A DNA stretch of 13,094 nt. It comes from an uncultured Oscillibacter sp. Lineage in GTDB: Bacteria > Bacillota > Clostridia > Oscillospirales > Oscillospiraceae. Below the pieces are notes generated by a model. It saw only the letters and a program-made list of their open reading frames with translations. It was not told where the DNA came from and made no database searches. The first letter of the stretch is position 1. Each line of letters begins with the position of its first letter. The stretch is from NCBI GenBank assembly GCA_902490355.1, contig CABUDN010000067.1, positions 1 through 13,094 of the forward strand. The letters run 5' to 3'. Below are positions 1-6,314 of this stretch, piece by piece. The translations under genes were made by a program, and so were the position numbers.

Positions 1-24
1 CGCGGCGGCTGCATCCCACTAAAG

Positions 25-366
25 TCAATAGTGAAGATAAAAGTACAAGAATTGACCAGCCACCGCTATCTTAAGTTTTTCAAAACTTCTCTGAGTTCCA
101 CCCTCCGCTGTCTCAAAGATGCCCTCCCAGAAGCCGGACATGTTGCCGTTGGCCATGGTAAAGGCCCAGCGTCGAAGAGGCTCACAGGCTGTGACGGTGA
201 AGCCCGTGGCATAGCCGCTTTTGGTGTGCTCCACAAAGTGGGCCTCGTCCAAAACTTCCACCCGTGCCAAATCACTGCGCCAGGCGGTATGGGTAAGGTC
301 CGTTACGGTCCGCCACACCTGCTCCACCGGGCAGGGAAAGTTGACCGTCACCTTGGAGGTCGCCAT
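25..366 (-). CDS. SRPBCC/START-like protein, C-terminus probably replaced
   Basis: Small SRPBCC (polyketide cyclase/START-like) protein of 113 residues. The first ~90 residues read as the family: a beta strand with the PxxxVWxxxTD pattern (PVEQVWRTVTD), then W(R)SDL, FVEHTKSG and FxVxxxEPxRRWAF. Such proteins bind small hydrophobic ligands; the ligand here is unknown. Family members are usually ~130-150 residues and end in a long C-terminal helix. Here, after the GGTQ at residues ~88-91, the sequence becomes an unrelated AT-rich tail ending at a TGA, so the last strand and helix are missing. The start ATG (364-366) has an AAGGGG box and lies 4 bases after the DUF3795 stop, so it is the last gene of the minus-strand run. 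It is probably a truncated, non-functional copy, with the breakpoint near position 95. Confidence 0.7.
   Translation of the reverse strand: MATSKVTVNFPCPVEQVWRTVTDLTHTAWRSDLARVEVLDEAHFVEHTKSGYATGFTVTACEPLRRWAFTMANGNMSGFWEGIFETAEGGTQRSFEKLKIAVAGQFLYFYLHY
73..88. repeat. Short perfect inverted repeat in the AT-rich tail of the SRPBCC gene
   Basis: AAGTTTT (73-79), a two-base loop, then AAAACTT (82-88). It sits in the AT-rich stretch (about 25-95) where the SRPBCC family match stops. It may belong to the end of whatever sequence replaced the gene's 3' end, but it is too short to name an element. Confidence 0.4.
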
Positions 367-370
367 AGAA

Positions 371-928
371 TCACCCCTTCTTTGGCTTCTTGTTCAGTTT
401 CAGGCTGATACCCCGGCGGTCCGCTGCCGCCTGAAGCAGTTCCACAGCGGCGAGGGCCCGTTCCTTGATTGGCCGGCCTTCCAATTCCGGCCTGCCGTCC
501 AGAACAGCCATTACGGACTGTAAATCTTCCAGGGGCAGGAGATACACCGCCGTGTTGAAAAGGGTCTTGCGGCGGCCATCGTTGTAATGGGCCAAAAGCT
601 CCTCCAAAATCGCCCGTTTTTCCTCCAACCGGGCAAGGTGGGCTTCCAGACCCAGTTCCCGGGTCTGGGCGATGTCCTGCTGCCGGTTCCGGTGCGGGAC
701 AAAGGAATCCCCATCGTCAAAGCCCTCGTATCGGGGGCAGGGATATTCCGGGCACTCCCAGCAAAACGGAACGCCGCCATGCTCCAGAGAGCACCTGGCT
801 ATGGCGCAGCTCTGATTGCCTGCTCCACCGCCGCAGCCGGGACAGCAGCTGCCCAGGTGCATGGAGCACAGGGCGCAGTTCAGGCCGCACAGAGAAAACC
901 GGGTTTCCGCACGGGTAAAACCTTTCAT
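371..928 (-). CDS. DUF3795-type cysteine-rich protein
   Basis: Protein of 185 residues, starting MKGFTRAETRFSLCGLNCALC. The N-terminal third is packed with cysteines: CGLNCALC, a CCPGC cluster, then CxxxxC, and FCWECPEYPCP. This is the pattern of the DUF3795 family, whose cysteines are thought to bind metal; the biochemical role is unknown. The rest is predicted helical and charged, ending in a basic tail (KLNKKPKKG). I chose the ATG at 926-928 because GGAGG lies 7 bases upstream and the cysteine motif begins right after it; the open frame extends further upstream, but only through the 3' end of the neighbouring gene. It lies 13 bases after the GNAT-SnoaL stop and 4 bases before the SRPBCC start, so all three are probably on one transcript. 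Confidence 0.8.
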   Translation of the reverse strand: MKGFTRAETRFSLCGLNCALCSMHLGSCCPGCGGGAGNQSCAIARCSLEHGGVPFCWECPEYPCPRYEGFDDGDSFVPHRNRQQDIAQTRELGLEAHLARLEEKRAILEELLAHYNDGRRKTLFNTAVYLLPLEDLQSVMAVLDGRPELEGRPIKERALAAVELLQAAADRRGISLKLNKKPKKG

Positions 929-941
929 AGCGTTTCCTCCC

Positions 942-1877
942 TCAAAACCACAGCGCCTGCTCTTCCCGGAACACCGGTATTTTCCCTTGGGCATAAGGAT
1001 CGTAGCGGTTTTCATTGCAGCCGAACTCCTGCAAGAAGCAGATCTGCCCCGCTCCATTCCAGCGGATGAGGGAGAGGCCGTCAAAGCTCTGGACGGTGCC
1101 ATCTGTCATAACGCACCGGAAGGACCACTCCACCACGGTCTGATCCTCCCTGTGGAAATACTGGCGGATGTCCCATCGCTGTACTCTTCCCCGAGTATTC
1201 CACTCCTCAAACCACAGCTTGATCTTCCCGCTGCCGTGATATTCCGGCCCCCAGCTCTCGATGTAGACGGCATCCGGCGCAAAGAGGTCGGCAATGCCCG
1301 TGTCCTGCTTGTCCAGCCACATGGAAAACCACTGCCGGATTTTGGCTTCTCTTTGTTTCTCTATGGTATGTTCCATATCCGTATCCTCCTGCTGCCCCGC
1401 CCGGGTCATGTCCCGCAGCATCAAACATTCACTGCCTCTTTCCGTTACGATGTAAAATCCCGCCCGCGCATACAGGCGAAGAGCCGGATTGTCCTTCTGA
1501 ACGGAGAGAGACGCCCGGAGATATCCGTTTTCCTGCAGCAAACGCAGGAGGCCGCTGAGCAGCCGGGTCCCGATGCCCCGCCCCCGGTAATCCGGCAGCA
1601 GTGAGATCGCCAGCGAGGGTGTATCGCTGTCGATGTGGCCATAATCCTCCATGATGCGGCTCCACGCCGCGCCCACCACGTTTCCCTCCGTCTCGGCTAC
1701 CAGGCAGTGGTCGCCGGGCCGTGTGCCGAACCCCGCAAGATAGACCTGCAGTTCCGGCAGATCGATCACTGACCGGGGCGGCGGCTGGGTACCCTCCGGG
1801 AGATAGATGGCCTGATAGAGAAATTCCCGCAGAAGGTCGTATTCCTCCGGGCGGATTCTGCGAATAATCGTATCCAT
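942..1877 (-). CDS. Fused GNAT acetyltransferase and SnoaL/NTF2-like protein
   Basis: One 311-residue frame with two unrelated domains. Residues 1-157 are a GNAT N-acetyltransferase: the acetyl-CoA loop reads LLPDYRGRGIGTRLL (Q/RxxGxG/A motif) and the C-terminal part NPALRLYARAGF is typical. Residues ~168-311 are an NTF2-like (SnoaL-type) alpha+beta barrel: EAKIRQWFSMWLDKQDTG, then DLFAPDAVYIESWGPEYHG. Substrates of both halves are unknown. The start ATG (1875-1877) has GAGGAAG upstream and sits 8 bases after the GyrI-like stop. The ten-residue linker (TRAGQQEDTD) contains a full GGAGG eight bases before an in-frame ATG at 1374-1376, so the second domain can probably also be made alone. This looks like two former neighbouring genes joined by loss of the first stop codon. 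Confidence 0.8.
   Translation of the reverse strand: MDTIIRRIRPEEYDLLREFLYQAIYLPEGTQPPPRSVIDLPELQVYLAGFGTRPGDHCLVAETEGNVVGAAWSRIMEDYGHIDSDTPSLAISLLPDYRGRGIGTRLLSGLLRLLQENGYLRASLSVQKDNPALRLYARAGFYIVTERGSECLMLRDMTRAGQQEDTDMEHTIEKQREAKIRQWFSMWLDKQDTGIADLFAPDAVYIESWGPEYHGSGKIKLWFEEWNTRGRVQRWDIRQYFHREDQTVVEWSFRCVMTDGTVQSFDGLSLIRWNGAGQICFLQEFGCNENRYDPYAQGKIPVFREEQALWF
1382..1394 (-). promoter_or_regulatory. Internal ribosome binding site for the SnoaL-like domain
   Basis: On the minus strand AGCAGGAGG is followed, after eight bases, by the ATG at 1376-1374 that opens the MEHTIEKQ segment. It is as strong as the sites before the other genes here, yet lies inside an open frame. A separate 144-residue product is therefore likely. 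Confidence 0.6.
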
Positions 1878-1885
1878 CTTCTTCC

Positions 1886-2521
1886 TCACTCTGCTCGTCT
1901 GATCGGGTGCCGGATGACCGTTTTCAGCCGCTCCGGCTGGCACCGCCGCACATCGCTCAAATAGATCTCGTGGTGGAACCGGCCTTCTCCGAAGTCCTCT
2001 TCGTACCCCTGCGCCTTGGCGTATGCCTCCATGTCCGCCACGGTGGCGGGTTCGTCGTCATAGGGGCCCATGTGCATGCACTGGACACACAGTCCCTCTT
2101 CCCAGGAAAAGAACTCCACTGGGGAGAAGTCCTGCTGTTTCTTTTCCGCGGCCTCCCGGACAGCCCATTCAAAGACTTCCCTTGTTGCAAACTCCGGCAG
2201 ACGGATGAGGGAGATCCACTGAAACTCCTGTTTATGGGCATAGTCCACCCCGCAGGCACCCTCCTGCCACCACAGGCCCTCCAGCGGCGGCACCACATAG
2301 TCGAAGTAGCCCTCCAGCTTATGCCTGCCCAGTTTGCTCATCTTGATGGTGAAAGCCACGGCATAGAGCATCCCCAGGGCCTGTTTGTATGCGCCATCTT
2401 CCTCGTTGGGATCACCCCGGCCCCGCACGGCCAGAAAGTTCATGGCAGGCACGGTGACGATGCCCGGTGTCTTGGGCGGCAGATAGAATTCCCTGTACGC
2501 CTTTTTATAGTCAAAGGCCAT
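1886..2521 (-). CDS. GyrI-like small-molecule-binding protein
   Basis: Protein of 211 residues (MAFDYKKAYREFYLPPKTPGIVTVPAMNFLAVRG...) matching the GyrI-like/AraC effector-binding family. Landmarks are the opening PGIVxVPxMNFLAVxGxGDPN, the central GLWW with VDYAHKxEFQWISLIRLPEF, and the C-terminal HHEIYLSDVRRxxPERLKTVIRHP, typical of the stand-alone form. These proteins bind amphipathic or cationic small molecules, and some have been found to hydrolyse cyclopropanoid toxins; which applies here cannot be told. No DNA-binding domain is present, so it is not itself a regulator. Two ATGs compete: 2527 is only two bases from GGAGG, whereas 2521 lies eight bases away and is preferred. The TfoX stop overlaps the first ATG (ATGA), so translation is probably coupled. 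Confidence 0.85.
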   Translation of the reverse strand: MAFDYKKAYREFYLPPKTPGIVTVPAMNFLAVRGRGDPNEEDGAYKQALGMLYAVAFTIKMSKLGRHKLEGYFDYVVPPLEGLWWQEGACGVDYAHKQEFQWISLIRLPEFATREVFEWAVREAAEKKQQDFSPVEFFSWEEGLCVQCMHMGPYDDEPATVADMEAYAKAQGYEEDFGEGRFHHEIYLSDVRRCQPERLKTVIRHPIRRAE

Positions 2522-2523
2522 GG

Positions 2524-2844
2524 TCATTTCCTCCGTTTTTTAGGCTGTTCCTGAAGTGCCAGACAGGTAAGACGGGTGAGCGAAGTCATGGTATCCCGGT
2601 CGTCCACATCCTCCACCCAGATGTAATCCCTGGCCCCCTCGTACGGCGGAGCTTTGGGCAGGTTCGGAAACGCCGCCTCCCCTGCCGGGGTGACCTTTAC
2701 GAAAAGCTGGTCGTCACAGATGACGGCGAAGAACACCCCGTCGCAGTAAAGGCCATATTCGCCGAACATCTTCCGGCTGTGGATGGCCCCGGCCCCACAC
2801 AGCTGTTCGGCCACATAGTCCACAAAGTCCTTATGAGAGGCCAT
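2524..2844 (-). CDS. TfoX/Sxy N-terminal domain protein
   Basis: Protein of 106 residues: MASHKDFVDYVAEQLCGAGAIHSRKMFGEYGLYCDGVFFAVI. The RKMFGEYGLYxDGxxFA core, followed by LFVKVTPAG and PPYEGARDYIWVED, is diagnostic of the TfoX N-terminal domain. Only this domain is present; the C-terminal domain of the Gammaproteobacterial competence regulator is absent, as in most stand-alone Firmicutes copies, whose role is unknown. A competence function should not be assumed. The start ATG (2842-2844) has a GGGGG box upstream and overlaps the 3' end of the WYL regulator by 14 bases; the stop touches the next gene. Both overlaps support cotranscription. The tail is strongly basic (PKKRRK). Confidence 0.85.
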   Translation of the reverse strand: MASHKDFVDYVAEQLCGAGAIHSRKMFGEYGLYCDGVFFAVICDDQLFVKVTPAGEAAFPNLPKAPPYEGARDYIWVEDVDDRDTMTSLTRLTCLALQEQPKKRRK

Positions 2845-3757
2845 GCTGATCCCCCTTTCGGTAACGATGGGCCAGTGTTTCGGTCAGTTCCCACAGCTGC
2901 TCCCGCAGCTCTTGCGGCTCCAGCAGTTCCGCCTTGTCTCCAAAGGTCAGAACCCAGCTGAGCACGCTGTCAGCGTCGGGAAAGCCTCCGGTAAAGCGCA
3001 GCTTGCCATCCGGTTCCACGGTGAAGCGGTCCGCCCCATATTCCTCCACCAGCCGCCAGCGGCAGGTGGGATCAAAGAGAACGGAGACCTGATAGTTTAC
3101 TGGAAAGATGCGCTCCGGCGTAAGGTCTGGCAGCGGTGCGCAGCGCGGGGCAAAAGACTCACCGTCAGTAAGCTCCGTCATGCGGTTTAATTTGAACAAT
3201 CGGAAATTCTCTCGCATCCGGCACCAGCCCCACACATACCAGGTGGACCAGTGGAACACCAGGTAATAGGGCTCCACGGTGCGCACCGACTCCCCCTTTG
3301 GGGAAAAGTAGGTAAAGCGGATGGTGCGGTGCTGCTCGATGGCTCCCTGGATGCGCTCAATTTTCGGCGGCAGGCTGGTCTTGTACCAGGAGGAGAGGTC
3401 AATGAGCATATGGGCGCCGCCCGGCACCAGTCCGCCTGTTCCGGCAGACAACTTTTCCATCAACTGGGCATAGCGCCGGGTGCCGCTGACGCTGTCCAGA
3501 CTTCTGAGACCCGCCAGGATGGCCTGCATCTCTGGATCGGTGAGCACCGTCCGGTCCACCCGATAGCCCTCCATGATGGAGATACCGCCGCCCGCACCCT
3601 GGGTCGTGGAGATGGGAATGCCCGCCCGGCACAGCGACTCAATATCCCTCTGGATGGTCCGGCGGGACACCTCAAACTGCTCCGCCAGCTCCGGGGCGGT
3701 GACCTTTTCCCTCTGGAGCAGAATGGACAAAATGCCGATGAGCCGCTCCATCTTCAT
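2831..3757 (-). CDS. WYL-domain transcriptional regulator (YafY/DeoR-type HTH)
   Basis: Protein of 308 residues. Residues ~1-60 form an HTH_11/DeoR-type winged helix (MERLIGILSILLQREKVTA, then ELAEQFEVSRRTIQRDIESL) with the typical GxGGGISIMEGY wing. Residues ~136-195 form the WYL ligand-sensing domain, carrying the variant WYV at 173-175 (STWYVWGWC), and residues ~220-300 a WYL C-terminal extension (VSVLFDP... DADSVLSWVLTFG). Such proteins sense nucleotide-like or other small ligands and repress or activate neighbouring genes. The ATG at 3755-3757 follows AAAGGCGG; a second ATG two codons on is possible. It leads the minus-strand run and faces the DHFR-family operon across a short region with a palindrome, so it probably regulates itself and perhaps the divergent operon. 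The ligand is unknown. Confidence 0.9.
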   Translation of the reverse strand: MKMERLIGILSILLQREKVTAPELAEQFEVSRRTIQRDIESLCRAGIPISTTQGAGGGISIMEGYRVDRTVLTDPEMQAILAGLRSLDSVSGTRRYAQLMEKLSAGTGGLVPGGAHMLIDLSSWYKTSLPPKIERIQGAIEQHRTIRFTYFSPKGESVRTVEPYYLVFHWSTWYVWGWCRMRENFRLFKLNRMTELTDGESFAPRCAPLPDLTPERIFPVNYQVSVLFDPTCRWRLVEEYGADRFTVEPDGKLRFTGGFPDADSVLSWVLTFGDKAELLEPQELREQLWELTETLAHRYRKGDQHGLS

Positions 3758-3788
3758 GGGCTGCACCGCCTTTCCTGATTTTATCTGT

Positions 3789-3797
3789 ATTATAGCA
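3789..3797 (-). promoter_or_regulatory. Extended -10 promoter for the WYL-led run
   Basis: On the minus strand TGCTATAAT is a consensus extended -10 (TGn plus TATAAT). No good -35 hexamer sits 17 bases upstream, which fits an extended -10 promoter or one assisted by a regulator. Transcription would start near 3782, about 25 bases before the WYL ATG. Confidence 0.65.
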
Positions 3798-3824
3798 CAG
3801 GAACACGACAACTGTCTGTCCTGT
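3797..3824. promoter_or_regulatory. Imperfect palindrome, candidate WYL operator
   Basis: Outer arms ACAGGA (3797-3802) and TCCTGT (3819-3824) and inner arms GACA (3807-3810) and TGTC (3813-3816) surround an AC centre, with a two-base asymmetry between inner and outer arms. It directly abuts the -10 of the WYL promoter and ends 12 bases before the -35 of the divergent promoter, where a dimeric regulator could control both. Function is inferred from position. Confidence 0.45.
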
Positions 3825-3835
3825 TTCTTTTTGCC

Positions 3836-3864
3836 TTGTTCTTTTTACAGCGCTCGGGTACAAT
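3836..3864 (+). promoter_or_regulatory. Promoter for the DHFR-family/GNAT operon
   Basis: TTGTTC (3836-3841), 17-base spacer, TACAAT (3859-3864). The expected start is near 3871, only about 14 bases before the ATG at 3885, so the GGGGG ribosome site lies close to the 5' end of the RNA. Confidence 0.6.
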
Positions 3865-3884
3865 AGGAACAATGGGGGATTGCC

Positions 3885-4415
3885 ATGGGAAAAATCGTAT
3901 TATATCTTGCCATAAGCGTGGACGGGTATCTTGCAGATGAGCGGGGCGGCGTAGACTGGCTGGCGGGCGACGGCAGTGAGCCGGATGCCCCCGGCAGTTA
4001 TCCGGCATTTTTGGATACGGTGGACGCCATCGTCATGGGCTGGACCACCTATCACCAGCTGGTTACGGAGCTTTCCCCGGACAGCTGGCCCTATGAGGGC
4101 CGCCCCTGTTATGTGGTAACCCACCGGCAGGAAAAAGATCGGGAGAACATTTTCTTCTGGAATGGGGAGCTGCCGATCCTGGCAGACAAGCTGAAAGCGG
4201 AATATGCAGGCAATGTCTGGATCTGCGGCGGTGCGTCCGTGGCCGGGCAGCTGCTGAGAGAGGGCCGCATCGATCAGCTGTGGCTGTCGATCATCCCCAC
4301 CGTGCTGGGCAACGGCGTACGGCTGTTTCCGGAGCTTCCGCAGGAGCTGCCTCTGAAGCTGGTGAAAACGGAACATTGGAATGGGATCGTGGATCTGGTG
4401 TATGAAAAGCGGTGA
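3885..4415 (+). CDS. Dihydrofolate reductase family protein (RibD C-terminal-like)
   Basis: Protein of 176 residues of the DHFR/RibD C-terminal family (YwjB/YyaP-like). Visible landmarks: KIVLYLAISVDGYLAD at the N-terminus, VDWL, AIVMGWTTYHQL (the family's MGxxTY), YVVTHRQ, the NADPH-loop pattern VWICGGASVAGQLL, then DQLWLSIIPTVLGNGVRLF near the C-terminus. The family is expected to bind NAD(P)H, but these short stand-alone members are rarely true dihydrofolate reductases and the substrate is unknown. The start ATG follows GGGGG with suitable spacing. It is the first gene of a three-gene plus-strand operon; the next gene starts 6 bases after its stop. It is divergent from the WYL regulator, which may control it. 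Confidence 0.85.
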   Translation: MGKIVLYLAISVDGYLADERGGVDWLAGDGSEPDAPGSYPAFLDTVDAIVMGWTTYHQLVTELSPDSWPYEGRPCYVVTHRQEKDRENIFFWNGELPILADKLKAEYAGNVWICGGASVAGQLLREGRIDQLWLSIIPTVLGNGVRLFPELPQELPLKLVKTEHWNGIVDLVYEKR

Positions 4416-4421
4416 TAGGTA

Positions 4422-5171
4422 ATGAACGAACAATTTCTCAATCTGACGGAAGAGAATCTGGATCGGGAGCACCTGTGCTGCATCATTCGCAGCAAGAAGC
4501 CCCACCCCGGTGTGGAGGCCAAGCGGGCCTGGCTCCGGGAGCGGCTGCGTGAAGGCCATGTGTTCCGCAAGCTGGACGTCAAGGGCGTGGTGTTCATTGA
4601 GTACGCTCCCCTGGAGACGGCCTGGGTGCCGATAGAGGGAGAGCATTATCTCTACCTCTACTGCCTGTGGGTTACCGGGGAATTCAAAGGGAAGGGCTAC
4701 GGCAGGCAGCTGATGGAGTACTGCCTGGCTGACGCCAGGGCCAAGGGGAAATCCGGCGTGTGCATGCTGGGCGCGGAAAAACAAAAGGCCTGGCTCTCAG
4801 ACCAGGCCTTCGCGCAAATGTATGGGTTTGAGACGGTGGACACCGCTCCGGACGGCTACCGGCTGCTGGCACTCTCCTTCGATGGGACCAAGCCCCGGTT
4901 TGCGGAAGCCGTCAGGCAGGCGGAGATTGCACATCAGGAGCTGACCATTTATTATAGTCCCCAGTGTCCCTACATCCACCAGAGCGTGGAACTGGTGCGC
5001 AAGACCTGTCAGGAGCTGGAGGCCCCCTACACCCTCATTCCGGTGGACACTCTGGAAAAGGCCAAATCTCTGCCCTGCGTATTCAACAATTGGGCGGTAT
5101 TTTATGGGGGCAAATTCGTAACGGTGAATTTGCTGGACGCCGCCGCACTGAAGCGGCTCTTGAAAAAGTAA
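4422..5171 (+). CDS. YoaP-like GNAT acetyltransferase with thioredoxin-like tail
   Basis: Protein of 249 residues with two domains. Residues ~1-165 are a GNAT acetyltransferase: LYCLWVTGEFKGKGYGRQLM contains the acetyl-CoA motif GKGYG at ~90-94. Residues ~172-249 match the YoaP-type C-terminal domain, with a thioredoxin-like beginning (ELTIYYSPQCPYI, single Cys182 in place of CxxC) and ending KFVTVNLLDAAALKRLL. Bacillus subtilis YoaP has the same layout; its substrate is not known to me. The ribosome site is weak (GATAGG close to the ATG), and the gap to the preceding stop is only 6 bases, so translation may depend on the upstream gene. The loss of the second cysteine argues against a disulfide-exchange role for the tail. 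Confidence 0.85.
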   Translation: MNEQFLNLTEENLDREHLCCIIRSKKPHPGVEAKRAWLRERLREGHVFRKLDVKGVVFIEYAPLETAWVPIEGEHYLYLYCLWVTGEFKGKGYGRQLMEYCLADARAKGKSGVCMLGAEKQKAWLSDQAFAQMYGFETVDTAPDGYRLLALSFDGTKPRFAEAVRQAEIAHQELTIYYSPQCPYIHQSVELVRKTCQELEAPYTLIPVDTLEKAKSLPCVFNNWAVFYGGKFVTVNLLDAAALKRLLKK

Positions 5172-5185
5172 CGGAAGGTGCGCCC

Positions 5186-5629
5186 ATGGAGATCCGAAAC
5201 GTTGAGAAGGATAAAAAACGCTACCTGGAGTTGCTGTTGCTGGCGGACGAGCAGGAGGACATGATCGACCGCTATCTGGAGCGTGGGACCATGTATGTGC
5301 TGGAAGATGGCGGGGTCAGAGCCGAATGCGTGGTAACCGACGAGGGCGACGGGATCCTGGAACTGAAAAACATTGCCGTGCAGCCGGATGCTCAGGGCAG
5401 GGGCTATGGAAAAGCGCTGATCGATTTTCTCATCCGAACCTACAAGGAGCAGTATGCGGTGCTGCAGGTGGGCACCGGGGACAGTCCTTCCACCATTCCG
5501 TTTTATGAATCCTGCGGCTTCCGCCGGCATCATCTGGTCAAGAACTTTTTCACCGATCACTACGACCACCCGATCTATGAGTGTGGGGTTCCGTTGGTGG
5601 ACATGGTGTATCTGCAAAGAGCGCTATAA
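5186..5629 (+). CDS. GNAT family N-acetyltransferase
   Basis: Protein of 147 residues. The core reads LELKNIAVQPDAQGRGYGKALI, with the Q/RxxGxG/A acetyl-CoA loop at residues ~70-75, followed by GDSPSTIPFYESCGF, the usual GNAT beta-bulge/tyrosine region, and an aromatic tail (NFFTDHYDHPIYECGVPL) common in a Firmicutes GNAT subgroup. The acceptor substrate is unknown. The frame is open further upstream, but I chose the ATG at 5186 because GGAAGG lies just before it and the preceding gene ends only 14 bases earlier. It is the last gene of the operon; its TAA runs straight into the terminator hairpin. Confidence 0.85.
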   Translation: MEIRNVEKDKKRYLELLLLADEQEDMIDRYLERGTMYVLEDGGVRAECVVTDEGDGILELKNIAVQPDAQGRGYGKALIDFLIRTYKEQYAVLQVGTGDSPSTIPFYESCGFRRHHLVKNFFTDHYDHPIYECGVPLVDMVYLQRAL

Positions 5630-5666
5630 AAATGTGGAGTGTCTCCATGGACACTCCACATTTTTT
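5628..5666. terminator. Near-perfect hairpin terminator, probably bidirectional
   Basis: AAAATGTGGAGTGTC (5629-5643), six-base loop, GACACTCCACATTTT (5650-5664): 15 perfect pairs, with runs of T after the stem on both strands. It overlaps the stop codon of the plus-strand GNAT gene and lies 17 bases beyond the stop of the converging flavodoxin gene, so it can end both transcripts. Confidence 0.9.
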
Positions 5667-5682
5667 CAACATCCGGGATGCA

Positions 5683-6159
5683 TCACAGGTTCAGTCCTTC
5701 TGCCCAGGCTTTCAGCTCGGCCTCGTTCAGGCGGCCATTGAGCATCCGGCCATCCACGATCTTGGCGCCGGGGGCGCTGACACGCAGTCCAGCGGCCGAC
5801 TTCCCCAGACCGCTGCCGCCGGAGGTGGCGAAGAGGACGATGGTCTTGCCGGTGAAATCATAGGCCTCCAGGAAGGTGTTGAGAATGGTGGGCGCCACAT
5901 ACCACCACACGGGGAACCCCAGGAAGATCACATCGTGTCCGGCCACCGGAGCATCGGTGTCGGCCAAAGCAGGACGGGAATGGGCGTCCTTCATCTCCAC
6001 ACTGGAGCGGGAGTTCTTGTCCATCCAGTTCAGGTCGGCACTGGTATAGGGTACAGCGGGTTTGATCTCATAAAGCTCTCCGCCCACAGCGTTTGCCAGA
6101 GCCTTTGCCGCCTTAGCGGTGGTGCCGGTAGCGGAAAAATATGCAACCAATGCGTTCAT
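5683..6159 (-). CDS. Flavodoxin, cytoplasmic
   Basis: Flavodoxin-like protein of 158 residues. The FMN phosphate loop is in the opening MNALVAYFSATGTTAKAAKAL (SATGTTAK, residues ~8-15). The middle has DVIFLGFPVWWYVAPTILNTFLEAYDF, and the second FMN region reads LFATSGGSGLGKSA. This is the Flavodoxin_4-type layout common in gut Firmicutes, used for low-potential electron transfer or as an FMN-dependent reductase; the partner is unknown. No signal peptide, so it acts in the cytoplasm. The ATG at 6157-6159 follows AAGGAGG at ideal spacing; an ATG seven codons earlier is open but has no site. It diverges from a LysR regulator that probably controls it, and ends against the shared terminator at 5628-5666. 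Confidence 0.92.
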   Translation of the reverse strand: MNALVAYFSATGTTAKAAKALANAVGGELYEIKPAVPYTSADLNWMDKNSRSSVEMKDAHSRPALADTDAPVAGHDVIFLGFPVWWYVAPTILNTFLEAYDFTGKTIVLFATSGGSGLGKSAAGLRVSAPGAKIVDGRMLNGRLNEAELKAWAEGLNL

Positions 6160-6191
6160 ACGAACAACCTCCTTACGCATTTTCTGGCTTT

Positions 6192-6220
6192 ATTGTAAAT
6201 CCAACATTCAGAAATGTAAA
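6192..6220 (-). promoter_or_regulatory. Promoter of the flavodoxin gene
   Basis: On the minus strand TTTACA (6220-6215), 17-base spacer, TACAAT (6197-6192): a strong sigma-70 type match. The start is expected near 6185, giving a leader of about 25 bases with the AAGGAGG site. Confidence 0.75.
6204..6217. promoter_or_regulatory. Candidate LysR binding site
   Basis: ACATT (6204-6208), four bases, AATGT (6213-6217): an interrupted palindrome of the kind LysR regulators bind. It overlaps the -35 and spacer of the flavodoxin promoter and lies about 50 bases upstream of the lysR promoter, fitting control of both. Assignment is by position and symmetry only. Confidence 0.45.
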
Positions 6221-6265
6221 ATACTCATTTTCTATTTGCAGCTATTCTGTAAAAGCATTTTTATC

Positions 6266-6294
6266 TTGCGGACACGAGATGAGAATGGTAGGAT
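6266..6294 (+). promoter_or_regulatory. Promoter of the LysR gene
   Basis: TTGCGG (6266-6271), 17-base spacer, TAGGAT (6289-6294), with an extended -10 TGG just before it. The start would be near 6301, so the RNA begins almost at its GAGGAGG site and has a leader of about 14 bases. Confidence 0.5.
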
Positions 6295-6314
6295 AAAAAT
6301 GAGGAGGAATGGCC

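Noticed and set aside
929..1102. Upstream extension of the DUF3795 frame
   Set aside because: It overlaps the 3' end of the GNAT-SnoaL gene and lacks family similarity; GGAGG sits just before the ATG at 928.
3900..4784. Long minus-strand open frame opposite the DHFR-family and YoaP-like genes
   Set aside because: Antisense shadow of well-supported plus-strand genes, with low-complexity composition and no family match.
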